This document shows positions 1-6,079 of a stretch of 9,865 nucleotides of DNA, piece by piece. A model generated the notes under the pieces. The model was not told where the DNA came from, made no database searches, and was given only the letters and a program-made list of their open reading frames with translations. The position numbers and the translations under genes were made by a program. The DNA is from Actinomycetes bacterium (GTDB lineage: Bacteria; Actinomycetota; Acidimicrobiia; Acidimicrobiales; RAAP-2): positions 1 through 9,865 of the forward strand of contig JAKBCI010000038.1 of assembly GCA_021807965.1 (NCBI GenBank), written 5' to 3'. Each line of letters opens with the position of its first letter. Position 1 is the stretch's first letter.

Positions 1-201
1 TTTCTTGCCAATATGCCAGTGGTGGCAATAGTCGCACCGGTACGCGTTGAGGTCAACGCCGTCCAGCGTCCATGCCAACTGGGCCGCCTGTCGAGCCTCG
101 GCCTCGGTCCGGTACGGCTGCTTGGGCGATCCGTCGCGGGCAAAGTGCGTGGCGACGCGACCCAATGGTCGCGTGGTCGGTCTCTGGCGGCGGCGTGACA
201 T
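1..201 (-). CDS. Small CxxC/WH-motif protein, partial at left edge
   Basis: The minus strand is open from an ATG at 201 to the window edge for 67 codons with no stop, so the C-terminal end lies outside the window. The N-terminus is basic (MSRRRQRPTTR). A central Ala/Glu/Gln-rich segment (about residues 31-46) looks helical. The visible end has the pattern YRCDYCHHWHIGK, with C56, C59, H60, H61 and H63 as a plausible zinc-binding cluster. Small actinobacterial proteins with a CxxCxxWHxG ending are known to me as uncharacterised proteins; the function is unknown. A -10-like TAGTGT (216..211) precedes the ATG by 9 nt. The opposite-strand ORF across this stretch is Arg-rich and low-complexity and is taken as its shadow. 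It is transcribed divergently from the DUF3039 gene, which also has a cysteine cluster. Confidence 0.65.
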   Translation of the reverse strand, partial: MSRRRQRPTTRPLGRVATHFARDGSPKQPYRTEAEARQAAQLAWTLDGVDLNAYRCDYCHHWHIGKK

Positions 202-207
202 GTCGGT

Positions 208-236
208 ATGACACTAGCGACGCGCCTCGATAGGGT
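208..236 (+). promoter_or_regulatory. Promoter of the DUF3039 gene, overlapping the divergent promoter
   Basis: ATGACA (208-213, five of six matches to TTGACA), a 17-bp spacer, then TAGGGT (231-236, TAnnnT). Transcription would start about 7 nt on, at the GTG at 244, giving a leaderless mRNA. The -35 overlaps the minus-strand -10 candidate TAGTGT (216..211), so the two divergent promoters probably exclude each other. Confidence 0.55.
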
Positions 237-243
237 ACTTCTC

Positions 244-525
244 GTGAGTAGTACGGAACTAGACACCGGTCTTCACCAGGCGGCGGTTACCGATGACGGG
301 GACCACGACCGTTTCACCCACATCGTCTTAGAGGGTTACACCCCACCGGATGGAGAATTCGTAGCGCTCGAGAATTCGGTCGTTGACGCCTTGGTGAACG
401 CGACGCCTGTTCGAGCGCTGTGCGGGAAGGTGTGGGTACCCAATAGCGATCCACGCAAGTCGCCGATCTGCCCGACCTGTCGCGAGATCGCCGAATCGCT
501 GGGCTGGACAGTGCCTGCGCCGTGA
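244..525 (+). CDS. DUF3039 family protein
   Basis: A 93-residue protein matching the actinobacterial DUF3039 family. The acidic N-terminal half carries the typical DDGDHDRFTH segment (about 17-26). The C-terminal half has the family signature ALVNATPVRALCGKVW followed by a CPTC knuckle, so C60, C76 and C79 are plausible metal ligands. The family has no firm biochemical function that I know of; a small zinc-ribbon-like role is inferred from the cysteines. The ORF can be extended to an ATG at 208, but that ATG lies in the -35 hexamer, and the -10 (231-236) sits between it and the GTG at 244. The GTG at 244 (reading MSSTELDTG) is therefore chosen, on a leaderless transcript. Confidence 0.8.
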   Translation: MSSTELDTGLHQAAVTDDGDHDRFTHIVLEGYTPPDGEFVALENSVVDALVNATPVRALCGKVWVPNSDPRKSPICPTCREIAESLGWTVPAP

Positions 526-543
526 GCCGGCGACGAGACTTTG

Positions 544-549
544 TAGAGT
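544..549 (+). promoter_or_regulatory. -10 element TAGAGT of the amidotransferase gene
   Basis: TAGAGT ends 8 nt before the ATG at 558 and there is no purine-rich ribosome site, so the transcript is probably leaderless or nearly so. No convincing -35 is seen at the expected distance. Confidence 0.45.
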
Positions 550-557
550 CGTGAGGC

Positions 558-1268
558 ATGCCACGCGCCCTCGTCATCAAACATCACGCTGAAGACAATC
601 CGGGCCTCGTGGGCGAGGCGTTGATCCAGCGCGGCTACGTCCTCACGGTAGCCCTGCTCGACGCGACTAGTGCTACCCCCCGACTGGATGGTCACGACGT
701 CCTCGTGATACTGGGATCGACGCACGCGGTCTACGACCGCGAGGTTGAGGCCGCATGGTTCGGTCGCGAACTGGGTGTCATCGGCGACGCCGACCGACGT
801 GGCGTACCGATCTTGGGAATCTGCTTCGGCGCTCAGGCGCTGTGCCAATACGCCGGAGGCTCCGTGCGGCGCGGCACCCATCCCGAAATCGGGTGGTACC
901 GGGTCGACGCGACAGAGGACAGCCCCATCGAGCCGGGACCCTGGTTCGAATATCACTTCGACGAGTGTTCACTACCGTCTTCAGCGCACGTATGGGCGAG
1001 AAACGAGCAGTGTGTTCAAGCCTTCGCCGTCGGCCGTCACCTCGGCGTGCAATTCCACCCCGAACTCGATGCGGCGCAACTGCGCGACTGGTTTAGCGTG
1101 GGAGCGGATGATGCGCGCAGCCTGGGCCTCAATCCAGAGGCGTTGATCGCCCAGACCGTGCACGAGGAACCCGCCGCCCGCGAACGCGCGGCACGTCTCG
1201 TCAACGCGTTCCTTGCCCACGCATCAGATTTCGAATCGCGCCGGACCGGCGTCGGTGACGCTCAGTAG
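558..1268 (+). CDS. Class I glutamine amidotransferase domain protein
   Basis: A 236-residue cytoplasmic protein with a full class I (GATase1) core like the GMP synthase amidotransferase domain. The nucleophile elbow GICFGAQ gives catalytic C89, and GVQFHPE gives H167 and E169, completing the Cys-His-Glu triad. WFEYHFDEC (129-137) matches the family's W-x-H-F-D region, and LGSTHAVYD (52-60) lies at the oxyanion position. Such enzymes hydrolyse glutamine to deliver ammonia, or act as gamma-glutamyl hydrolases or transferases on small molecules. There is no fused synthase domain and no obvious partner nearby, so the acceptor substrate is unknown. The C-terminal about 50 residues extend past the core and look helical. 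The TAG stop forms part of the next gene's -10. Confidence 0.85.
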   Translation: MPRALVIKHHAEDNPGLVGEALIQRGYVLTVALLDATSATPRLDGHDVLVILGSTHAVYDREVEAAWFGRELGVIGDADRRGVPILGICFGAQALCQYAGGSVRRGTHPEIGWYRVDATEDSPIEPGPWFEYHFDECSLPSSAHVWARNEQCVQAFAVGRHLGVQFHPELDAAQLRDWFSVGADDARSLGLNPEALIAQTVHEEPAARERAARLVNAFLAHASDFESRRTGVGDAQ

Positions 1269-1271
1269 GCT
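1266..1271 (+). promoter_or_regulatory. -10 element TAGGCT, sharing the upstream stop codon
   Basis: TAGGCT ends 6 nt before the ATG at 1278. Its first three bases are the TAG stop of the amidotransferase gene. This implies an own, leaderless promoter for the methyltransferase gene. The -35 region (about 1242-1248, CGGACCG) is only a weak match. Confidence 0.5.
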
Positions 1272-1277
1272 TCGGCG

Positions 1278-2489
1278 ATGAGCGACTCAGTAGACGACGT
1301 GGTGCGCGTCGAGCGCCCGGCCACCGGCGGCGGTGTCGCCAGACTTTCCGACGGACGAGTGGTCTTCGTCCGTGATAGTTTGCCCGGCGAGTTGGTGTCG
1401 GTCGACGTCACGGAGCGAACGTCATCCTTCGCTCGAGGGTCGGTGCGTCGAGTGCTTGAGGCGAGCCCGCACCGAACGCCGCCGCCGTGCCGACACGCCG
1501 GCGCAGGTGGTTGCGGGGGCTGTGACTTGCAACACGCGTCGTCAGAGGCCCAGCAGGCGTGGAAGCGCGACGTCGTTGCCGAACAGCTTCGTCGGATCAG
1601 TGGGATCGAGTGGCCGCTGGTGGTCACGTCGGCGACAGCCTCCGCTATGGGCAGTCGCACCCGATTGCGATGTGCGGTGGACGCCGATGGTCGATTAGCG
1701 CTTCGATCAGCTCGTTCGCATGAACTCGTTGCGGTAGAGCCGTGCTGGCTGATGAGCGATCGGGCGGCTGCGGCATTCGAGACGCGGTGGCGCAACGCCG
1801 TAGAAGTAGAGGTGCGCGCCATCGGCGATGGTCCGCCGTTCGCCGTGGTGCGAATCAACGCGGGACGATCTGCGCGTTACGAATTCTCCTCGATAACGGG
1901 TTCGCGGTTGGATCCAGCGCCGATCTCTCGGGTCGAGGTGCGAGGCGTTCACTATGTCGTCTCGCCCTCGTCGTTCTGGCAGTCGCACGTTTCGGCACCG
2001 GCGATGCTGGTTGAGCGAGTGATGAACTTGGCGCGGGTGGACCGCGGAGACCGCGTCGTCGATCTCTTCAGTGGTGTTGGACTGTTCTCGGTACCACTCG
2101 CATCATCGGCGGGCCCAACGGGCGAGGTAGTGGCGGTGGAGGTGTCGCCCCACGCGGTGCGCGACGCCCGCGTGAATGGCGAGGGCCACCGTGCGCTGCG
2201 GGTTCGTCGCTCATCGGTCACGCCCGAACTTGTGGCGCGCCTAGTGGGATCTCGCGACGTCGTCGTCGTGGACCCGCCGCGGGCCGGGTTGGCCCGGGGC
2301 GTCGCAGTGGCTATCGCTTCGGCCATGCCTCGACGGATTGTGTACGTTTCTTGCGACGCTGCGACGTTCGCCCGAGATCTTAAGGTCTTCTTATCCGCTG
2401 GTTTCTCGTTGTCGCACTTGGAGATTCTCGATCTCTTCCCCATGACCGAGCACGTAGAACTGGTTTCGCTGCTTGACTTTGTACCCTAA
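1278..2489 (+). CDS. TRAM-domain RNA (uracil-5) methyltransferase, TrmA/RlmD type
   Basis: A 403-residue SAM-dependent enzyme that methylates C5 of a uridine in tRNA or rRNA. Residues 1-60 form a TRAM-like RNA-binding beta-barrel (GGGVARLSDGRVVFVRDSLP). C71, C79, C82 (CGGCDLQH) and C156 line up with the four [4Fe-4S] cysteines of RlmD (RumA). The Rossmann domain has VDLFSGVGLFSVPLA (motif I) and DPPRAGL. VYVSCDAATFARD gives nucleophile C359, and FPMTEHVE gives the general base E394. All key residues are present, so the enzyme should be active. Whether the target is tRNA U54 or an rRNA uridine cannot be read from the sequence; the intact Fe-S cluster and TRAM domain favour the RlmC/RlmD-like group. 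The start follows from the -10 TAGGCT 6 nt upstream. Confidence 0.9.
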   Translation: MSDSVDDVVRVERPATGGGVARLSDGRVVFVRDSLPGELVSVDVTERTSSFARGSVRRVLEASPHRTPPPCRHAGAGGCGGCDLQHASSEAQQAWKRDVVAEQLRRISGIEWPLVVTSATASAMGSRTRLRCAVDADGRLALRSARSHELVAVEPCWLMSDRAAAAFETRWRNAVEVEVRAIGDGPPFAVVRINAGRSARYEFSSITGSRLDPAPISRVEVRGVHYVVSPSSFWQSHVSAPAMLVERVMNLARVDRGDRVVDLFSGVGLFSVPLASSAGPTGEVVAVEVSPHAVRDARVNGEGHRALRVRRSSVTPELVARLVGSRDVVVVDPPRAGLARGVAVAIASAMPRRIVYVSCDAATFARDLKVFLSAGFSLSHLEILDLFPMTEHVELVSLLDFVP

Positions 2490-2528
2490 CGGGTAGAAAG
2501 TGCTTCTAAGGGCCGTTCCACGGTCCTC

Positions 2529-2536
2529 GGAGGGGG
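2529..2536 (+). promoter_or_regulatory. Strong ribosome binding site GGAGGGGG
   Basis: A Shine-Dalgarno sequence 6 nt before the ATG at 2543. It favours that ATG over the in-frame GTG at 2540 just before it. Among its leaderless neighbours this gene looks as if it is translated from a longer transcript. A 6-bp hairpin GGCCGT-TCC-ACGGTC (with one G-T pair) lies just upstream. Confidence 0.55.
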
Positions 2537-2542
2537 TAAGTG

Positions 2543-2821
2543 ATGCTGAGCAAGTTGGACCACCACCACCGCGTAACGCTGCAGAAGCTGTTCACGCATC
2601 CGCTGAATCACAATATTCAGTGGCATGACGTCTGCTCGTTGCTCGCCCGCCTCGGCGTTGTCCACGAGACGCACCGGGGCAATTGGGCCGTCACCGTCGA
2701 CGGCGATACCGTGTCATTCGGACCGACGCGGACGCGCGACCTCACCGACGAGCAAGTGGTCAAGGTTCGCAACTTCCTTCGCGCTAACGGTCTCTCGCCA
2801 GAGGTCCTGAAGGTGGCCTGA
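2543..2821 (+). CDS. Small HicA-like (dsRBD-fold) hypothetical protein
   Basis: A 92-residue protein of a family found widely in actinobacteria, usually annotated hypothetical. It resembles the HicA fold: an N-terminal helical part (LQKLFTHPLNHNIQWHD, about 13-29), a helix over CSLLARLG, then strands with NWAVTVDGDTVSF and a C-terminal helix TDEQVVKVRNFLRANG. HicA toxins cut mRNA using a histidine; here the conserved-looking histidines lie at 19, 23 and 28. No HicB antitoxin adjoins it, so it is more likely a solitary RNA-binding or housekeeping relative than a toxin. It lies 53 nt after the methyltransferase stop, with its own good ribosome site, and may be cotranscribed with it. Function not established. 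Confidence 0.65.
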   Translation: MLSKLDHHHRVTLQKLFTHPLNHNIQWHDVCSLLARLGVVHETHRGNWAVTVDGDTVSFGPTRTRDLTDEQVVKVRNFLRANGLSPEVLKVA

Positions 2822-2826
2822 ACCGG

Positions 2827-2832
2827 TACGGT
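2827..2832 (+). promoter_or_regulatory. -10 element TACGGT of the yaaA-like gene
   Basis: TACGGT ends 8 nt before the GTG at 2841, so the mRNA would start at or within a couple of bases of the start codon. AGGGGG (2833-2838) lies too close to the GTG to be a normal ribosome site. Confidence 0.4.
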
Positions 2833-2840
2833 AGGGGGCC

Positions 2841-3587
2841 GTGTCAGTTACGCCTCCGTTTGTCCTGGTACCGCCGTCACAGGGCAAGACCATCGGTGGC
2901 GTGACCACGCCAGGTCGCGACGTGTTCGGCGCGCAGTTGGCTTCGCACCGTTGCGACGTGGTGGCGGCTCTCTCGAAGGTGCTCGACCAACCTGAAGGGG
3001 TGGCGCGAGTCACTGGAGCTCGCGGTGCGTTGCTCGATCGTGCCCGCCGTTGCTTCGAGCAGATCGTGATCGGGGACGCGCCGTTGTTGCCCACGTGGCA
3101 GCGCTACAACGGCGTGGTGTGGCGGCACCTGGATGCGGCGTCGATCGCCACGCAACGCCGTGGGCGGCTGCTCGTCCCATCGGCTCTCTACGGAATCACT
3201 GCCGGCGACGACGTAATTGCCGACAACCGATTGACGTTTCCAGCGCGGGTGGACGGCCTCGGTCGACTCGATGACTTCTGGCGCGACGCCGTGACCGACG
3301 CGTTGTGCGCGGTGATTGGCGCCGCAACGCTGGTTGACCTGTTGCCGCGCGAGCATCGCCGAGCGATTGATTGGACGCGCGTAACCGCTCGGGGGCCGGT
3401 CATCGAAGTTCGCTTCCAGGACGCGGGTGGCGCGAGGGCTGCCGGACACGGCGCCAAAGCGGTCAAGGGTATCGTGGCGCAGCGGCTCGTGGAGGATGGT
3501 GTTGACTCCCTGGGCAGGTTTGCCTGGCGCGATTGGCGATGCGTTTCGTTCGATGGTGTCGCGGCGATTGTTCGTAGGCTAGGTTGA
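2841..3587 (+). CDS. YaaA/DUF328 (UPF0246) family protein
   Basis: A 248-residue member of the YaaA family (PF03883). In E. coli YaaA limits intracellular free iron and protects DNA and proteins during hydrogen peroxide stress, and the family has a DNA-binding fold. Family landmarks are visible in order: LVPPSQGKT (9-17, usually PPSEGK, here Glu to Gln), RYNGVVWRHLD (88-98), LLVPSALYGI (110-119), DNRLTFP, FWRDAVTDAL, LVDLLPREH, and the C-terminal basic GAKAVKGIVAQRL. Length is close to the usual 250. The start is a GTG in a leaderless context 19 nt after the preceding stop. Whether it works in peroxide stress here is inferred from the family only. Confidence 0.85.
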   Translation: MSVTPPFVLVPPSQGKTIGGVTTPGRDVFGAQLASHRCDVVAALSKVLDQPEGVARVTGARGALLDRARRCFEQIVIGDAPLLPTWQRYNGVVWRHLDAASIATQRRGRLLVPSALYGITAGDDVIADNRLTFPARVDGLGRLDDFWRDAVTDALCAVIGAATLVDLLPREHRRAIDWTRVTARGPVIEVRFQDAGGARAAGHGAKAVKGIVAQRLVEDGVDSLGRFAWRDWRCVSFDGVAAIVRRLG

Positions 3588-3608
3588 GCGGCGCAACACG
3601 GGCCGCTC
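3586..3608 (+). terminator. Hairpin at the end of the yaaA-like gene
   Basis: GAGCGGC (3586-3592) and GCCGCTC (3602-3608) form a perfect 7-bp GC-rich stem with a 9-nt loop, starting inside the stop codon at 3585-3587. Only a weak pyrimidine tract follows, as is common for terminators in high-GC actinobacteria. Confidence 0.4.
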
Positions 3609-3698
3609 CGTCTCGGCTTACCGGGCGCCGATAATCCATCGAGGTCGGCTCGCTGACGATACCAGTGCGGACGGGAGTCACCCGAATAACCGTATGGA

Positions 3699-3714
3699 TC
3701 CCCGGTAGCGGGGA
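3699..3714. terminator. Hairpin between convergent genes
   Basis: TCCCCG-GTAG-CGGGGA is a perfect 6-bp stem with a 4-nt loop. It lies 8 bp from the stop end of the minus-strand lactate dehydrogenase gene and in the convergent intergenic region (3588-3722). It is symmetric and could end transcription from either side. There is no T-run on either strand. Confidence 0.4.
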
Positions 3715-3722
3715 ACGTTGCG

Positions 3723-4898
3723 TCAAGGCTTCAACAGCACTGACGAATCAAGGTTCGCTACGTCGGTGACACCCGTGAGTCCGAGCGTCACGCGCATCTC
3801 CTCGGCTATCAGGCGAAGCACGTGTTGAACGCCGCGCTCTCCTCGGGCCGCCACCGCGTAGACCCACGGTCGTCCGATCAGGCAGGCGCGTGCGCCGAGC
3901 GCGAGTGCCTTGACCACGTCAAGGCCACCTCGGATCCCCCCGTCGAGAAGTACTTCGCACGTTCCTTCGACGGCGTCGACGATGGCCGGCAGCGCGGCGA
4001 TGGTCGAGGGAACGTCGTCTAGCTGGCGGCCCCCATGATTGGAGACCACGATGGCGTCCGCCCCGCGGGCGACCGCTTCACGAGCGTCATCGGCATCGAG
4101 GATCCCCTTGATGACGATGGAACCGGTCCAATGCTCGCGCAGCCAAGCGAGATCGTTCCACGTCACGCTGGGGTCGAACTGGTTCGCGATCCATCGTTGG
4201 AAGTCGCCCGGTACTTGGGCGTCCGGCAAGGCTCGCTCGAGGTTGCCGAAAGTCAGGGGCCGACCGTGGAGCGCGACGTCGCGTACCCACGACGCGTGGC
4301 GCGCGAGGTCCCAGCCGCGACGAATCCGTTGCGACGTCGAGAGTTCACCACTCACGCCATTGCGCACGTCGCGGTAGCGCTGACCCACGACCGGCAGATC
4401 AACGGTAAGTACCAGCGTCGTGCACCCCACGGCCTGGGCGCGAGCCATGAGGTCTTCGGCGTATGCGCGATCGTGCATCACGTAAAGCTGGAACCAGGGC
4501 GCTGGTGCTGCGGCGGTCACCTCTTCAAGTGAACATATCGAGAGGGTCGATTCGCAAAAAGGCACGCCGGCGCGGGCCGCGGCTCGAGCGGCTTGGACTT
4601 CTCCGCGCCTAGCCATCATGCCGGCGAAGCCGACGGGTGCGAGCACGACGGGCATCGAAACCGGCTGACCGAGTACGGTCGTCGCGATACGCCGATCCGA
4701 GACGTCGCGAAGTACCCGTTGACGAAATCGCAGGGCGCGCAAATCAGCGCGATTCGCCCGCAAGGTCGACTCGCCAAAGGCTCCGCCGTCCACGTAGTCG
4801 AACAGTTGGCGAGGTAGGCGGCGCTTGGCCAGCGCTCGATAGTCGTCGACCGACGCGGGTACCAGGTTCAGGCTGTCCGTTGGGGGCCGCGTCGTCAC
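3723..4898 (-). CDS. lldD: FMN-dependent L-lactate dehydrogenase (alpha-hydroxy-acid oxidising)
   Basis: A 391-residue TIM-barrel flavoenzyme close to E. coli LldD, which oxidises L-lactate to pyruvate and passes electrons to the quinone pool at the membrane. Family blocks are present: DYRALAKRRLPRQLFDYVDGG at the N-terminus, MPVVLAPVGFAGMMARRGE, WFQLYVMHDR, LTVDLPVVGQRYRD, NQFDPSVTWNDL, VIKGILDADDA, and SNHGGRQLDD with the catalytic histidine at about 288. DGGIRGGLDV and GRPWVYA are the FMN phosphate region. The frame extends upstream to 4979, but those 27 codons overlap the phosphatase gene and look noncoding. A CATAAT hexamer lies 6 nt before the GTG at 4898, so a leaderless GTG start is chosen. 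Specificity for lactate over glycolate or another 2-hydroxy acid is likely, not proven. Confidence 0.88.
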   Translation of the reverse strand: MTTRPPTDSLNLVPASVDDYRALAKRRLPRQLFDYVDGGAFGESTLRANRADLRALRFRQRVLRDVSDRRIATTVLGQPVSMPVVLAPVGFAGMMARRGEVQAARAAARAGVPFCESTLSICSLEEVTAAAPAPWFQLYVMHDRAYAEDLMARAQAVGCTTLVLTVDLPVVGQRYRDVRNGVSGELSTSQRIRRGWDLARHASWVRDVALHGRPLTFGNLERALPDAQVPGDFQRWIANQFDPSVTWNDLAWLREHWTGSIVIKGILDADDAREAVARGADAIVVSNHGGRQLDDVPSTIAALPAIVDAVEGTCEVLLDGGIRGGLDVVKALALGARACLIGRPWVYAVAARGERGVQHVLRLIAEEMRVTLGLTGVTDVANLDSSVLLKP

Positions 4899-4904
4899 GT
4901 GTTC

Positions 4905-4910
4905 ATTATG
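4905..4910 (-). promoter_or_regulatory. -10 element CATAAT of the lldD-like gene
   Basis: CATAAT (read 4910..4905) matches TATAAT in five of six bases and lies 6 nt before the GTG at 4898. It overlaps the last codon of the phosphatase gene. No good -35 is seen, so activation by a regulator or cotranscription with the phosphatase remains possible. Confidence 0.45.
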
Positions 4911-5613
4911 GCCGGTCGCGCGGCGGCGAGCGCGTGAACAAATCATCGACGAGCCTGCCGAGAGCCGACGGTTCGTCAATCAGCCACGTCGCGCCGGATT
5001 CGCGGAGTTCCGCCACGGTTCCGTATCCCCACGTCGCGCCACCGCCCAGAAGTCGATTGCTGCGAGCCGCCTCCATGTCAAAGTGGCGATCACCGACCAT
5101 CCAACCTCGCGGCGACGCGGGTGCGAATTTCGTCAGGGCTTCGCTCACGATGTCAGCCTTCGGGCTGCGTCGTCCATCGAGCGCCGCGCCCGCGACGACG
5201 GCAAAATACTCGGCGACGCCCAGCGATTCGAGCATGCGGGACGCGAAGTCCACCCGTTTCGCCGTGGCGATCAACGCGGGAATGCCGCGCACGCCAATCG
5301 TGTCTAGAAGTGCCGGCACACCGTCGTACAGCCGACATCGATAGACGCCTTCTTCGCCGTAGTGCGCTCGGTACCGATTGAGGGCATCGCCGAGAAGATC
5401 GGGCCCAAACCCGAGTCGCGAGAAGGAGTCGTGCAGTGGGGGACCGATGAGCGTCGCCAACACTGATCGGTCGATTGGTCGATCGAAGTCGCGCAGCGTG
5501 GCCTCGAACGACCACACGATCCCGTCCGCCGAGTCGACGACGGTTCCGTCGAGATCGAACACGATGAAGGCCGGGGGAGCCGTGGGAAGATTCTCACTCT
5601 GGTGGGCCATCAC
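4906..5613 (-). CDS. HAD-IA hydrolase, phosphoglycolate phosphatase-like
   Basis: A 235-residue haloacid dehalogenase superfamily phosphatase. Motif I is FDLDGTVVDS (nucleophile D20, acid D22), motif II is IATAK (T117), motif III is the Lys of RSPKAD (K152), and motif IV is VGDRHFDME (D175, D179). The segment between motif I and II is a four-helix cap of the C1 type. The pattern resembles Gph/PpaX-like enzymes, which remove phosphate from phosphoglycolate, pyrophosphate or nucleotides; the substrate cannot be told. The start is GTG at 5613 or the ATG right after it at 5610; both follow TAGCGT within 8-11 nt and there is no ribosome site. The stop lies 7 nt before the lldD-like start; a functional link to lactate use is not evident. 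Confidence 0.85.
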   Translation of the reverse strand: MMAHQSENLPTAPPAFIVFDLDGTVVDSADGIVWSFEATLRDFDRPIDRSVLATLIGPPLHDSFSRLGFGPDLLGDALNRYRAHYGEEGVYRCRLYDGVPALLDTIGVRGIPALIATAKRVDFASRMLESLGVAEYFAVVAGAALDGRRSPKADIVSEALTKFAPASPRGWMVGDRHFDMEAARSNRLLGGGATWGYGTVAELRESGATWLIDEPSALGRLVDDLFTRSPPRDRP

Positions 5614-5621
5614 GAGATCTC

Positions 5622-5627
5622 ACGCTA
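5622..5627 (-). promoter_or_regulatory. -10 element TAGCGT of the phosphatase gene
   Basis: TAGCGT (read 5627..5622) ends 8 nt before the GTG at 5613. It also contains the TAG that ends a short coding-like frame arriving from upstream on the same strand. Confidence 0.45.
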
Positions 5628-5704
5628 CCGATGCGCGAGAACCTGGACTACGTCGATCGCCGGATCGTGGTATGCCAACACCACTGTCGTAGAGCTGGGG
5701 CACC

Positions 5705-5815
5705 ATGTCGAACGTCACGAGCCGCGCTGCCCTCGGCGACGTGGCGTCCAAGGGGCCGGTTCGGAGTTACGCCTCGACGATGGCGCGAGAGCGCGACGAG
5801 ATGCTGGTGCACTGA
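5705..5815 (+). CDS. Possible 36-residue ORF or gene remnant
   Basis: ATG at 5705 to TGA at 5813-5815, beginning MSNVTSRAALGDVASKGPVR. About 32 of 36 third codon positions are G or C, as in the real genes of this window, and the codons are ordinary. There is no good ribosome site; TAGAGC 9 nt upstream lacks the final T of a -10. No family recognised. It could be a small protein, the start of a gene broken after residue 36, or chance. Confidence 0.25.
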   Translation: MSNVTSRAALGDVASKGPVRSYASTMARERDEMLVH

Positions 5816-6029
5816 CATCAGGGCTGAACGCTCGTGTCCGACCTCGTCGTTTGCTGGTGGCGCCAAGTACTGGAGTCTCACTGAACTTCGTCGAACGCGT
5901 AGTGCGATATTCGAAACGCGACGGTGTTGGCTCGCTGCGGCAAACCGGTGGGTCCAAATAGGACACGCGCTGTCACAACCGAACCGGTTGGGGGAGATGC
6001 GGGGAAGCCACGCGGACTCTGAGATGACG

Positions 6030-6048
6030 GCTGCGCAAAAAGCGTAGC
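6030..6048. terminator. Hairpin downstream of the 351-residue protein gene
   Basis: GCTGCGC (6030-6036) and GCGTAGC (6042-6048) pair over 7 bp with one mismatch around an AAAAA loop (TTTTT on the minus strand). It lies about 30 bp past the minus-strand stop at 6080. The T-run sits in the loop and not after the stem, so this is not a classic terminator. Confidence 0.25.
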
Positions 6049-6079
6049 AATGACTGCGCCCAGTATTCAGGCCAAACTC

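Larger units (their letters stand above)
5628..6079. other. 452-bp stretch without a confident gene
   Basis: All six frames here are broken or Arg/Ser-rich. Two short segments look coding. On the minus strand 5714-5625 is open and ends TTVVLAYHDPAIDVVQVLA plus three residues and a TAG stop. On the plus strand 5705-5815 is a 36-codon ORF with very GC-rich third positions. They overlap, so at most one is likely real. A hairpin with an A5 loop lies at 6030-6048. No tRNA, repeat array or transposase fragment was recognised. The stretch may be decayed coding sequence next to an insertion point. Confidence 0.5.

Noticed and set aside
13..198. Plus-strand 61-codon ORF
   Set aside because: Low-complexity, Arg/Val/Leu-rich antisense of the better minus-strand gene with the Cys/His motif.
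336..956. Minus-strand 206-codon ORF
   Set aside because: Antisense to DUF3039 and the amidotransferase, both of which match known families.
3588..3722. Possible tRNA or small RNA in the convergent intergenic region
   Set aside because: Hairpins are present but no cloverleaf, T-loop or CCA-compatible end could be drawn.
4899..4979. 27-codon N-terminal extension of the lldD-like gene
   Set aside because: Overlaps the phosphatase gene, is Arg/Ser-rich, and precedes the -10 of the chosen GTG start.
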